Of a DNA stretch of 48,173 nucleotides, positions 10,201-21,253 are shown in pieces. The notes below the pieces were generated by a model. The model was not told the DNA's origin. It saw nothing but the letters and a program-made list of their open reading frames with translations, and did not search any database. The stretch comes from Hyphochytrium catenoides (taxonomy: Eukaryota > Sar > Hyphochytriomycetes > Hyphochytriales > Hyphochytriaceae). The stretch's first letter is position 1. Every line of letters starts with the position of its first letter. Position numbers and translations under genes: made by a program. The stretch covers positions 1 to 48,173 of the forward strand of contig FLMG01001458.1 of assembly GCA_900088475.1 (NCBI GenBank). Direction: 5' to 3'.

Positions 10201-12500
10201 GAAGTAGGAAATAAGGGCCGTGATGGCCAGACTTCTTGACGTGACGGTTCAACTTCTCCAATAATATAACTACCCTACTACCTCTGGTATGGAGGAAGAC
10301 TGCTCTTCATCACTGACACCCTTCAACATGACACAAGCGCAGCCGCGACGACTCGCAGAGGGAGTAGCACCTGAATGCCTTTCAGTGTCCTACAACCTCC
10401 ACCCAAGAAGGGCCGAACATGACATGACCAGCAACACAGAGAGTTGATTATAATTTAGCAGCAGAGGAAGACACCAGCATAACATGCACGGAACATAACT
10501 CATTTTACTTGTTTTAGTGCAGCTTCGTCTGTCTCTCTCTCTCTATCAGGTCTATGGCACTAGGGCCAAGCACAACCAGTGGTGCGGCACAAGCAGCAAA
10601 CAGCAACAGCCTGCTGATATAATAATAATATTTTAAAACAGGACCATAGAGCGCAGGCAGAAGAGACTGAGGAGAGCAGGAGGGACCACTACCTCAGCCC
10701 CACTCAACGTAGCCGCAGAAGACAGAAACGCGACGAGGAACGATAGAAGAACAAGAGCGGAAGTGACAGGGAGAAGAGCCACACCAGTGATAGGTCGCCA
10801 AGGTGCCAGAAGACAACCGAGAGAGGAGTCCGACCACAGCAAGAGCAGCAACAAGAGCGTCATCTTCCTGACCGACCCGCTATCACAGATGAAGCACCAA
10901 TCGAGGGGAGATAACAATGGCCGCCACAGCGCAGGTTCACCAAGAGGTCGTTTGATGTAGTACATTAGAACATAGGTAAGGGGAGCCCTACCTAGAAAGC
11001 ACCATCCCCTAGTAATAGGCTCAAACGACAGGAAAAGGGAGAAGCGCAATAAGTGGAGAGAAGAGAGATCAGATACGGGACGCCAGCAGCGAGCCTGGCG
11101 CACCGCCGAGAGTCTAGCTTAGTGCGTGATGATAAACCCCAGCACCACTGCCTCCCTTTAAGCAGGGGAAGGGGCAGGCAAGGGGCAGGGCTCCCAAGGG
11201 GGCGAGTCATTGTAACCTCACTGGAGGCCTCACCACCCGTACAGCCATAAAAAGAAATATAATAATATAATACTAGTTTTTTGTCCATGCCTACGGACGG
11301 CTTGTTGAGATGTAACTGGAGGACGGGCAACAGCTTCTGAAGCAATAGTTTACGGCAGGTTTGGTGAGACCGCCAGCTTGACAGTGTGCCAATCTCTTTC
11401 AGCCAAAAGCAACCTTGTCTAGAAGAATGCTGAATCTGTTACAAATAAAGCCACGCACAGCGTGTCAGGTTTCTTTCAACAACGCTCTAGGTTCTCCCCC
11501 GTGCAAGGAAGGCAACATCAGCAGCCGCGGCTTTATGATTTGACGAGCATTGTCCTCTTAGTGGAGACCAGGTATAGTCTCTGTCACGACTACTCGTCCT
11601 CCTGCGGTAGATAATAAGGGCAAGGGCTGTGTCGCGTGGTAGTTGATCCTCATCCTATGCTCAAATGATCGTCATGGAGAACTAGTAGGAGGTAACGACG
11701 CTTACGTATAGCCCAGGCAACAACACGCTCACTCGGCCCAAGTGGTACGGTGGCTTCGCTGCTCCTACCATGCATTACAAGTAGCACTACTGCAAGATCG
11801 ACCCTAACAACTAACCTGCCTAGTCGCAATCGCCTCCGCCATCCTCCTTGTTGCCGCTCGTTATCAATCGAGAGCAAATGTGAATACAAAGCAAATGTGA
11901 TTACAAAGCACCCGTCGTCACCCTACTCTCTCTCTCTACCTGCCCCGGAGCCAGCCTGTCCATCACCTCTTCCTCCCTTGGAACAACTTATAATAAAGAG
12001 ACAAGGTTGAGTCCGCCCCTATTCCTTTTCAGTCATATTGATGAAGGAACTTCTTCTTCATCGTACTCGCATAACATTCCCTGTCTCTGTCCGGGAAGTG
12101 GGGACAAGCAACCTCAGATGATGATGACTGCTTCTCTACTCGAGGAGGGCTATGAAACTACTCTTTTAATAAAGATATCCACACCTTCTTGTTGTTGCTG
12201 GACGACGGACTGAATGATGAACTTCAACTACCCTCCAGCCCTTTCTCCTTCTCTGCCCAGATTGTACTACCAAAAGCCTTCAATGAGCTGTTTGTTCACC
12301 CCTTGCTACTACGACTGGGCTCGAGCTTCATCGGCTCATCGGTGGTCGGTGGTGGTCCAAACTGTCTGGCAAGAGAGCCAGCGGCTGAAGGAACGAATTA
12401 TTTGCTCAGTTGAGTCCCACAACTTCAAGTCAAGAGTATAATAGGCCTCAGTGCTGCGAGTTCTCCGTCTTGTCGTCACCAAAAAGTTACTTTGCTTTGA
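7201..12500. other. Gene-poor region rich in triplet repeats
   Basis: About 5.3 kb without a recognisable gene, tRNA or spliceosomal RNA. It is dotted with short triplet runs: (TGC) near 7507, (CCA)/(TTA) near 7618, (TAG)5 near 7895 and (AAT/ATA) near 8764. A TGACC pentamer is repeated at 8132-8150. The longest ATG frame is 119 codons on the minus strand (10045 to 9686), with no family resemblance. Non-coding RNA, decayed mobile DNA or unrecognised lineage-specific genes are all possible. Confidence 0.5.
8132..8150. repeat. TGACC pentamer tandem repeat
   Basis: Three complete TGACC units and a partial fourth lie head to tail in the gene-poor region. It is too short to assign a role. Confidence 0.8.
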
Positions 12501-12811
12501 AGTGATGGACAAGGTGTGAGATCCCCTAACATTTGCCTAGAAATTCTACAAGTAACCCCTTAACTCTAAGATGGTTCTCTTCGAAATTACCGATAGACTT
12601 TCAAAAATAAGGGGAAATAGTGGATATTCATACAAGGAGGTCAAGAAAGATACAGTGAGATTGGAAGGACAAATACGCTGGCGTACAAAACTGTGCGAGT
12701 TTGCAAGGCTTTGCGAATACAATACCGAAAATAAAGGTCGTAGCACTCTGTCCGACCGGAAAGGACATAGAAGGCAGAACATGGTACATTCCTTTCGTCC
12801 TTCCTCTCTGT

Positions 12812-12835
12812 TTCTCTCTCTCTCTCTCTTCATCT

Positions 12836-12876
<41 letters not shown>

Positions 12877-12916
12877 ATTCTCTCTCTCTCTCTCACACGC
12901 ACACTCTCTCTCACTC

Positions 12917-12970
<54 letters not shown>
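12812..12970. repeat. Long (CT)n microsatellite with CA interruptions
   Basis: About 160 bases of CT repeats broken by CCCTC and CACAC motifs. It lies about 0.9 kb upstream of the beta-amylase gene with pyrimidines on that gene's sense strand. Frames through it give only Ser-Leu repeats. Confidence 0.92.
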
Positions 12971-12971
<1 letters not shown>

Positions 12972-13178
12972 AAGAATGGAAGGTGCAAGTCTGGCGGTGG
13001 AGGAAGAGGGAAGACAGTAAGAGCGATGCCTTCCTAGAAGAAGGAAGGAGTGAAGTGATGGGCCAGGCTTCATTGGCTGATAGTAGGTCGTAAAGCAATC
13101 CTCAAGTCCAAAAGCTGAACCGCACCTCTGCCCTTCGCTTCGTTCTCATGTTTCCCTTCGATGGAGATGGATGATTGA

Positions 13179-13190
13179 AGAGAGAGAGAA

Positions 13191-13233
<43 letters not shown>

Positions 13234-13256
13234 GAGAGAGAGACAGAGAGAGAGAG
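13179..13256. repeat. (GA)n microsatellite
   Basis: About 78 bases of GA repeats, opposite in polarity to the CT tract 200 bases upstream. The two tracts form a long imperfect inverted pair that could fold as a hairpin in single strands. The rest of 12500-13896, up to the beta-amylase start, shows no gene. Confidence 0.92.
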
Positions 13257-13896
13257 CCGTACCTCTAGCTTTGACTACACTCTTCTTCCCTTGGCTGCTT
13301 TGCTGCTCAGTAGTAGCAAGAGGCCGGCCGGGCAGTGTGCTAAGAAGTGAATGAATGTAGTTTTGAATGAATGGAGTTCTCCCTTCGTACTACACTCTGA
13401 AGCGTTTCCTTCCTTCCTTCTCAATCATCCCTGAGGCCTCGATCTATCGTCTTGTCCTTTGTCCTGGACACCAGCAGACACCGCATCATCTATTCTTATG
13501 TTGCCCCTCTGCCTCTGCACTACTGCTCCATGTGTCATTCCCTCTGTCATCAACCCTTGGAAAAAAAAATACTCTCTCTTCTTCTTTCTCTCTGTCTCTC
13601 ACAATCACTCACACTCACCCTTCAGATGAATGACAACCTTTCTTTCCTGTCTCTCTCTCGCCCTTCTTTGTGAAAGACCTCTCACTCGCCCGTCCGCATT
13701 TGCCATCTCATCGGTCCTTTCTCTTGACTTCAACATTGTCAGCGTCTTGTCAAGCTCATAGTCCTAGCTAGCGCCACCAACAAGAGGCGTTAAGTAAAAG
13801 AGGTCCATATTCCAATTTGCTGCGTTCCTCCACTGGCGCCACCAAGATCCCTCTAGCCATCAGCGGACTGTACATCTCCGTCAGACCTTAGCCAAG

Positions 13897-14382
13897 ATGA
13901 AGCTTGGAGCAGCAGCCATCGCACTGTTCTTGACTATCTCTTCCGCCTTCTTGGGTGAGGAAGGCGTACAGTCGCAGAAGGCCTATGGTCCGCAATGCAA
14001 GCCCTGCACGCCAGGCACTGCGGGCATCTACCAGCTTCCCACGGAGGAGGAAACCGCAGTCTGTCTCCATCCGAAGAACGCTCTAGAACCTCCTTCCCCT
14101 AATGCTATCAGATGCGGGTAAGTGCAGGGATACTAGGATATTTGTCAGACTCATCTCGGTTTCTCCCTAGTTATCCTCTTCCAATAATGTGGCTCTCTTC
14201 CTCTCTGCGCCTCTCTCTCTCTCTCTTGCTCTCTTGCTCTCTTCCTCTTTATCTTATTCTCGGCTGCTCTCTCCTTCTGGCTTCGCTCCCGCTCTTTGGT
14301 CCGACCCTTTCTCCTACCTGTTGCCTAGTGTTCGCTTCTTCCTTCCTCTTCTCCATATACACGCTGGAAACACTACGTTGGC

Positions 14383-14429
<47 letters not shown>

Positions 14430-15900
14430 CCCTTGTCGTCCTCATTTTAGGACTGCTTTCTTTGTGATGATGCCTTTGAGCTGGGTGGCGAATGACGGAA
14501 CCTTCCTCGAGCCTGAGAACATGAAAGCTTGGCTAAAGACTGTCAAGGACATCGGAGCCACAGGCGTTATGACTGACGTCTGGTGGGGCATCGCAGAGAA
14601 AGCACCTGAAGTCTATGACTTTAAGGCGTACAAGCAGTTCGTGGCCATGTGTGCCGAGCTAGGACTGAAGGTCCAGGCGATCATGAGCTTCCACCAGTGC
14701 GGAGGCAATGTGGGCGATACCTGCAACATCCCCATCCCACAGTTTGTCCGGGATCTCTATGAAAAGGAGAAGAAAGAGATCTTCTACCGTGATACAGATG
14801 GCGTGGTCACGCAGGAGTACGTTTCTCTCTTCGTGGATGAGCAACGCCTATTCCCTGCAGCGAACAAGAGGAAGCGTAATGCTATCAGAATGTATGGAGA
14901 CTTCATGTATGCCTTCATGGAGGAGATGGGCCAGTACTTTGGCTCTGTTATCACCGAGGTTGAAGTTGGAATGGGACCAGCTGGAGAGCTTCGTTACCCA
15001 GGGTACATTCCTACCGGAACTTGGAACTATCCGGGCACTGGCTGCTTCAACGTGAAGAGCTCCTACGCGCTTGAAAGCCTCAAGAAGGCAGCTAAAGAGG
15101 AAGGTCTTCCTGCAATCTATGGCGTCCCACCATCGAACGTGGGTCCCTGCGCAGAGCTAACCGTGGAGGACGACGATGGTGATTGCTCCAAGCCGCCAAC
15201 CACCCCTCCTACTTATGTCAACGGGACCTTCTTCAATAAGGGAGCAAAGGACAACTATGAGTCGAAAAGAGGCAAGTTCTTCCTCAAGTGGTATGCCGAC
15301 AACCTATTGGACCATGCAGATCGAGTACTGGATGAGGCACGCAGTGTCTTTAAGAACAAGGTGCTTCTTACTGCCAAGATCTCAGGCATTCATTGGCTTC
15401 ACGCCATTCCTAGCCGCCCTGCTGAGGCAACCTCCGGCTACGTTAACATCGATGGGTTCTATGACTTCTATGACAAGGTAGCCAAGGTGATGAAGAAATA
15501 TAAAGCTGTTTTCACCTTCACAGCGCTTGAGAAGACCAACCAGGGCGAGTGCAGTGTGAAGAGATCCTGGAGCCGACCCACTGACCTAGTTGCTCAAACA
15601 AGAGTCGCAGCAGCAAAGTATGACCTGAAGTACTCAGGAGAGAATGCTCTGCCCATCTGGGTCAACGACATGACCACCATCGTACAACGCTCCTCTCAAC
15701 CACCTGCAGAGGCCTTCACTCTGCTGCGCCTGAATAACCTTTGCAAGGCAGAGCAGAACACTGGGAAGGAAAATGCATCCCTCGGCAATGACTATGCTTG
15801 CCTGTATGGAACCATGAACAACGATGGCGTCGTCAAGAACACGACGGAGTGGTATGCTGACTTTGCCACCAAGCTAAGCAGCACATACAGACAGGCTTAG
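13897..15900 (+). CDS. Secreted beta-amylase (glycoside hydrolase family 14)
   Basis: Exons 13897-14117 and 14451-15900 join in phase to give 556 residues. Beta-amylase releases maltose from the non-reducing ends of alpha-1,4-glucans. The signature H-Q-C-G-G-N-V-G-D is at residues 155-163, and DVWWGI lies near the start of the fold. The catalytic acid is E253 in GPAGELRYPGY. The catalytic base is E434 in FTALEK, and GENALP follows it, so all key residues are present. Residues 1 to about 19 are a hydrophobic signal peptide. A Cys-rich linker of about 50 residues, encoded by exon 1, precedes the barrel. Plant enzymes of this family are mostly cytosolic or plastidic, so secretion or vacuolar targeting is notable. 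The intron's 3' part is a long CT tract. The gene converges with the NAA38-like gene. Family assignment is confident; location is inferred from the signal peptide. Confidence 0.94.
14386..14424. repeat. (CT)n microsatellite in the beta-amylase intron
   Basis: A pure CT run lies inside the single intron and ends 26 bases before the splice acceptor. It makes an unusually long polypyrimidine tract on the sense strand. Confidence 0.92.
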
Positions 15901-16475
15901 AAGAGAACTGAGACCGGTCCAAACAGGCGGCAGTCTTCTAGGCAGAGAGATTCTGCCATTCAGCTTAGTATACATCCATCTCCTGAGAGATAAACCTCCT
16001 CAAATCTAATAAGTTTTGCTCCTTTTTCTCTCTTTGTCAACTTAGAAAGACGTTCTCATCCAAATCACTGTCTCTGGAGACCGAAGAGGTCTGTTCCTTC
16101 CTACAGCATGGTCCCCTCCTAGACGCAGAAAAGGGATAGAATGATAGTTCATCTCTTGTCGGATCACGGCGCCTTGACATATCTAACCAGCGTCATAAGC
16201 CACCGGCTATAGCCTAGTCCCTTCACCTCCTCTCTAAAACAGTTCTCTCCTTATTCATGCTCAAAGCGGCACCTATCACTCCGAGAGTCATAGAAGGTTG
16301 GGCATCAGCTCACCCCAGGATATCAGCCACAGCCAGCACCGGACGCTCAGCCTGCACAAACTCAGGCACAAAACTTTGCCGCCAGTAGGGGCTAATGCCT
16401 TAGAAGCAGACTAGGCCTCGCTAGATAGTCAGCAAAGAGTGCGTAGATTACAGGGTCGTTGCTTTGTGCTCCCTG
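15901..16475. other. Convergent intergenic region
   Basis: This separates the stops of the beta-amylase (+) and NAA38-like (-) genes and should contain both 3' UTRs. No other coding or RNA feature was recognised. Confidence 0.6.
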
Positions 16476-16983
16476 TCAGGAGACTGCGTCGACCTCGCAC
16501 TTGACAATATGTCGACCAGGAATCAAGGCCATGCCTAGTGTTCGCTTCAGCACCTCCTCGCGCGTTGATCCATCTGAAGCACCATCCAAAAGACCAGAGA
16601 CGGTTAGTTTAGAGCTCATTAACAGCTGCGACAATAATCAAGGGACAGCGATGAACCTACCGAGGTTGGTCAGAGTAACCCGACGACTTTCCTCAACGTC
16701 GTTAAGAACCAGATTCTTGTCTTTATCCAAGCACTGGGATGAAAGGATAGGGCCGGATAAGAGGCAGCATGCAGTTAGCTTTATACTTATAGAACGCACT
16801 GCAGGAGATGTACTCTACCTCTAAACTTCCTACGAACTCTCTGCCATCCGTAACGGTGACGTACAACCTCTGTTGGAGGAGTCCTCTGACCCTTTCCACA
16901 TGAGGTCTCAGGTGTCCCTTTCCAGCTCCACCGCTTGCGCAAGTCTGTCCGTTGCCCTCTAGGGCTGTCGGTGTATCCGTCAT
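16476..16983 (-). CDS. NAA38: LSm-domain protein, NatC auxiliary subunit NAA38-like
   Basis: Three exons (16983-16819, 16733-16661, 16573-16476) join in phase to give 111 residues. The protein is one LSm domain. The first half reads RLYVTVTDGREFVGSLECLD, then DKNLVLNDVEE. The second half carries LGMALIPGRHIVKCEV. The pairing of TDGR, a D-x-N-x-V/I-L motif and a GLAMVPGHHIV-like second motif is typical of NAA38 (LSMD1), rather than the Sm2 motif with IRG of spliceosomal LSm proteins. NAA38 helps NAA30 and NAA35 in the NatC complex, which acetylates N-termini at ribosomes. About 20 residues of the N-terminus are flexible. No single exon is long enough to stand out, so the gene shows only after splicing. 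A different LSm paralogue is the main alternative. Confidence 0.85.
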
Positions 16984-17375
16984 AGCTAGGTCGATTTGTT
17001 ACAGGGCAGGCACAACGTATTATCAACACGGCTGTTGAGCCTTTCGACTCCGTAGACCAAGCGGTCTCTTCGACCACTTTGTTCAAGGTTATAGTTTGAA
17101 GAGAGAACTCCTATGGGATATGTAGAGGAGGGTTCGCTAGCAGCTGTCCCATTATCCATAGACGTTCGTCCCTTATTAGAGTCTTCAAATGATCCAAGCC
17201 GACCGCCAACACCTTGTTTTGAGCTCTCTATAAAAGACCCAGAGCTTCGTTATGGAGACTCTGTAAGCCATTGACAAAGCTTCATCAAAGCTTTACCATC
17301 TGCTCTGACAAAAGCATAACTCTACACAGGTTTGGACAACATAAACGCTGTATTTCCAACCATGATAGAGTTTGT

Positions 17376-17447
17376 GGTTCTATGGTGTAAGGGTTAGCAC
17401 TGCGGACTTTGAATCCGCCGATCCGGGTTCAAATCCCGGTAGAACCT
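17376..17447 (+). tRNA. tRNA-Gln (anticodon TTG)
   Basis: A complete 72-base cloverleaf. The acceptor stem GGTTCTA (17376-17382) pairs with TAGAACC (17440-17446). The anticodon stem GCGGA/TCCGC closes the loop CTTTGAA, giving TTG, which reads CAA. The T arm CCGGG-TTCAAAT-CCCGG supplies the internal B box, and GGTGTAAGGG the A box. A run of six T at 17451-17456 is a Pol III terminator. There is no intron, and CCA is not encoded, as expected for a nuclear eukaryotic tRNA. Confidence 0.97.
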
Positions 17448-17456
17448 CTCTTTTTT

Positions 17457-19697
17457 CCAACCCCCACTTAAACATCAGTCCACGTCCTTCATCTTCTTTC
17501 TTGAAGCTAAACTCATCTCACCTTCATCTTCTACATTTGTAACCAATTATGTGCAAGTACAAGTAGTTCTACAGTTACAAGTATACACGTCCCTTGTGAA
17601 ATGCGTAGATCTATCATCGTTTTTACACTGCTTGCACTTACGTAAGTATACTTGTCATACAAGTACAAGTCGATAGTACCGTTTCGTCAAGGCGGAGACG
17701 CCGACTCGGTCTCCTCCTCTGTCTTCTCTCCAAGGATCTCTCTTCTTCTTCCTCTGTTGAGGAGTCAACACACAGCTTGGCGGCTCTCTTCTCTTCCTCA
17801 GCCACAGATCCTGGCAGTGAACTCTTTCTAGCCATCCTCAGAGGCTGGAGAGGCCACAGCAGCGGCTACCAGGCCAGGACCATACAATGATCAACGGTTA
17901 GGCACAGAGACGACGAGCACTTCTTCTCACTAGTAGTATAAGGCCTCTATTCACTTCGACATCTCCTCTTTTCTTCGTAGGAGGAGGATGGCATAGGCCT
18001 CACACTGATGATGTTTGCCGTTGTGATGAGTTATTTAGTTATCAATCATTATTCCTTTACCCCTTCATCTTTGGCTAACGTGAAAGCAAGGGACCTGATC
18101 TTATATGAGCATCATCGCCATGTGCGCTCCTCTAACGTTGGATGATAATAGCTCTAATGCATGTGGGATAATTTGTTTGAAAGAAGTAGGAAGCTATTAT
18201 ACGTACTCTACATCGTGTCAATTATAAAGATCGTCATATCGAAGAGCCAGCTGGCTCCTATGGGGCAACAGGACTGAGGGAGGAGGGATACTGACATTTA
18301 GATGCACCGCGTATGGAGGGAAAAGAAAGAAAACAGAGGGGCAAGAGGACTGCCACTTTCCTACTGCAGCCTGCGTGATTAACACCCCCACAGCCACTTC
18401 TGCTTACTCACTATTATCTGCTTTATCACCAGCGACGAATTATTCATGCGTCTAGAGCCTGGACGACTGAGCGACGTAAGACGCATTATTCAGCAATATA
18501 AAGAAAGGGAACCGCGTCTGAAAGAAGCCGTCAGCTGTAGTGAACCTGGAGAGTGGTGAATAATTTTTATATGATATACGACTAGCTGCGCGAGTGAAAG
18601 GAGCGCAGCAGGACCTCCGCTTCTCACAGCTTGAAAAAGAAGTACTTCAATTCTATGAGGACGCTGAACGCGGCCGGAACTGCGCATCTCTGCAATTTAA
18701 AATGTGGTGGGGTTCAATCTGGTTGGTAATGCAGAAGGCCACTGATGAGAGGTGATGACAGGAGAAAAATTACATTTACAAATAGCTCTGGTGCTGATGG
18801 TAGACGACGAAGACATCGTCTTACATAAAAAACAGAGAAACAGATAGATGATGGAGCAAAATCAGGGAAGAGAGAGAGCGGGGAGAGAGAGAATGAGAAA
18901 GAGAGAGACAGAGACAGAGACAAGAGAAAGAGGCAGAGAGAGAGACAGAGGAGGAAGGAGAAAAGAGAGACACACACAAGTACTAGTCACAAGAGAGAGA
19001 CGGCTGCTATGTACTTGTACCTGCCCCCAATTCTTTTTTCATTTCTCTTCCTCTCACGTACTTTCACTTCTATCGTTGCTGCTGCAGCTCCTCGCTCACT
19101 TTCTTTGTCTTTTGTTCTTCTGGTTCGTCGGTCCGTCGGTCGTCCCTTCCTCTTGTAAAGTGCTTGAAGGCTCTTTGTGGCCCCTCCATCTTTCTCCTGA
19201 TGCTGGAGAACTGTGAGAAGGGGAGCAGAGGCTAACCTACGAGCTTCTGCTAAGAATTCTCTACGAGATGGATGGCGATCTCTTACCGGCTATCTTTCTC
19301 CATACATTTGTATGGGGGAAGATAAAACAGTACTCGGACACGAAAAGCCGTTACCTCCTCATGCGCCTCCTCCCTTTCAAGGGACAATCCCCCTCTCACT
19401 TCTGGCAAACCCCTCCGCCTAGATCATGTTTAGACTATACCTTTCATAGCAAACCCCCTTCTGGACGCAGATGGCCCCCCCTCCGCCTCCACTACTGCTC
19501 ACGAACAGTTGCAACTCCTATCTCTCGATTTCCTCTACTGAAGGGCCAAGGTGACAAGCGGGAGAGAGAAAGAGTGAGACAAGATATAGACGAAAGATGA
19601 GAGAGAGGTACCAACTAAAGATTATAAGCCGAGAAGCCAATGGGTTTTTGAAAGGTAAGTCGAGACAGAGTAGAAAGATGGAAAGGGAGAGTAAGAG
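17457..19697. other. Intergenic region with no recognised gene
   Basis: About 2.2 kb between the tRNA and the sequence gap. A 65-codon acidic/basic ATG frame on the minus strand (17835 to 17638) matches nothing I know. Elsewhere there are GA tracts and short frames only. Unrecognised small exons cannot be excluded. Confidence 0.5.
18870..18973. repeat. Imperfect (GA)n microsatellite
   Basis: About 100 bases of GA repeats with GACA interruptions, ending in CACACACAAG. Opposite-strand frames here encode Ser/Leu/Phe repeats and were dismissed. Confidence 0.88.
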
Positions 19698-19708
19698 NNN
19701 NNNNNNNN
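19698..19708. other. Assembly gap (11 N) in a GA/CT inverted repeat
   Basis: Eleven unknown bases separate a GA-rich arm ending in GTAAGAG from a CT-rich arm beginning TCTCTCTCTT. The true length is unknown. The gap lies about 400 bases upstream of the EGF-repeat gene, so part of that gene's promoter may be missing. Confidence 0.95.
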
Positions 19709-20105
19709 TCTCTCTCTTTCTCTCCTCTCTTTCTCTCTCTCTTCTACGCTACCCTCTCGCGGCGACGTTTGAGAGCCAAGTCTGTTTCCATCCAGGCCTG
19801 CCCTGGCGGCCGCGACACCGTCGTCTGCTTCATTGTTTAGCTCGGAGACCAACGGAGGAAAGTCTCTATATTTTCTTTCTTCCCTACGTTGCAGCAGGCC
19901 AACATCTATCTGCAGATCTTCTTTTTGTGACTCTCTTTCTCTCTCTTGGGCTATCACGTTCCTGCCGGTCTGCCTATTCCGAGTCAAAACTCTGTTGGAC
20001 GTGACGGAAGGGAAGGTAGCATAAGCTCCACTCTTTAGTCCGCACAACGAATACTCTCTCGCTCTTGCTTGCTGGCTCTGCGTCTCTCCGGATCATCGGT
20101 ACGTA

Positions 20106-20753
20106 ATGGCGTTCAAGAGAGTCTTTGTCTTGGCGGGAGCCTTCATCCTCTGGGCCTGCGGGGCTCAGGCATATTGTCCTGAAGGCTGTCATGACAACGG
20201 CAAGTGTGGTCCTAAGGATCGCTGCACCTGCTGGACCAGAGCCAACGGCGAGCCGCAGTTCACTGGTGCTGACTGCTCTCAGTATACCTGCCCTAAGGGT
20301 CCGGCCTGGGTAGCGAAGGCTAAGGCGAAGGATGACGCTCACTTTGAGGTAGAATGCTCTAACGTGGGCTACTGCGACCGGTCCACTGGCCAGTGTATCT
20401 GCAAACCCGGCTTCTCTGGAGGCGCCTGCCAGAGAATGGACGAAGCTTCTGCCAACTATTGCAGCCACAACGGTATTTGGGTGAGCCAGGCCACACTCGC
20501 AGCTGAGGCTAACAAGGAGTACACCACGTGGGCAAAGGACTCTCTATGGGGATGCAAGTGCGATATTGGTCGCCGTGGTCATGACTGCAGCCAGATCGAG
20601 TGCCCCTCCGGAGAGGACGTTCTTGGTGGACCTGATGCCGAGGACGGTAGGGACTGCTCAGGACGTGGTAAGTGCGACTATACCACCGGCAAGTGCCAGT
20701 GCTTCCCAGGCTACGATGGGCAGGCGTGCTCCATGCAGGCCAACAGATTTTAG
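20106..20753 (+). CDS. Secreted EGF-repeat protein
   Basis: A single exon encodes 215 residues. Residues 1-22 form a signal peptide ending in GAQA. The mature chain is rich in Cys arranged as EGF-like (tenascin-type) modules. They lie at about 24-57, 84-108 (CICKPGFSGGAC), 150-161 (a partial module, CDIGRRGHDC) and 184-208 (CQCFPGYDGQAC). No membrane anchor or catalytic domain follows, so it is likely an extracellular or cell-surface binding protein. The partner is unknown. The start ATG follows directly on a pyrimidine-rich leader. Its 3' end converges with the PA-domain gene. Small EGF-module proteins are common in protists, but no specific orthologue is recognised. Confidence 0.85.
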   Translation: MAFKRVFVLAGAFILWACGAQAYCPEGCHDNGKCGPKDRCTCWTRANGEPQFTGADCSQYTCPKGPAWVAKAKAKDDAHFEVECSNVGYCDRSTGQCICKPGFSGGACQRMDEASANYCSHNGIWVSQATLAAEANKEYTTWAKDSLWGCKCDIGRRGHDCSQIECPSGEDVLGGPDAEDGRDCSGRGKCDYTTGKCQCFPGYDGQACSMQANRF

Positions 20754-21253
20754 ACGAAGGGGAGAGAGATATAGGCAGACAGACAGATCTTCTAGACGTC
20801 TATCCTTCTGCCTACTGACGCAGCGCGGGCGTCGGGAGCCTGCTGTTGGGAGCTATGCGCCTCGTGGTCTGGTTGCGTTAGGTTGCGGGTTGGGAGGCAT
20901 TGTTCTTTGTATCATCCACGTACATCGTTTGCTCAAATAATCAATGACTCAAAGGTCAAACACGCCCAAAGATAAAAGCTGCACAGGGTCTGGAAACTGT
21001 GTGTTGCTTTTTTATCACCGTCCTTGCCAACATTCTTCTCCCTCCTTATCTCTCTCTGTCTTTCTCTCGTTTTCCTCCCCATCTTCCGTCTTTGCTTCTG
21101 CCGCCAAGTTCCCCATGCTCTTGAGGTCGTCACTCTCTCTCCAGTGTGTCCACCATCCTACTGTCTCGGTCGAAGTAAATGTATCTTTAGCTATCGGACA
21201 CGATAAAGCAGAGGAGCTCTTGAAGCTTGTTTAGATGTTGCTCACCAACAGGG
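20754..21253. other. Convergent intergenic region
   Basis: This lies between the stop of the EGF-repeat gene and the stop of the cupin-FN3-PA gene. It holds their 3' UTRs and a short CT-rich patch near 21040-21080. Nothing else was recognised. Confidence 0.55.

Noticed and set aside
10633-11103. 156-codon Leu-rich minus-strand frame
   Set aside because: Apparent membrane content arises from CAG/AGC repeats read on the opposite strand. The overlapping frames are equally open and no family matches.
12571-13093. Overlapping frames of 130-149 codons on the plus strand and their minus-strand partners
   Set aside because: Their length comes from the CT microsatellite, which is open in several frames. 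The flanking residues match no family.
17638-17835. 65-codon charged minus-strand frame near the tRNA
   Set aside because: The composition is Arg/Glu rich and low complexity, and there is no homology or clear splice partner.
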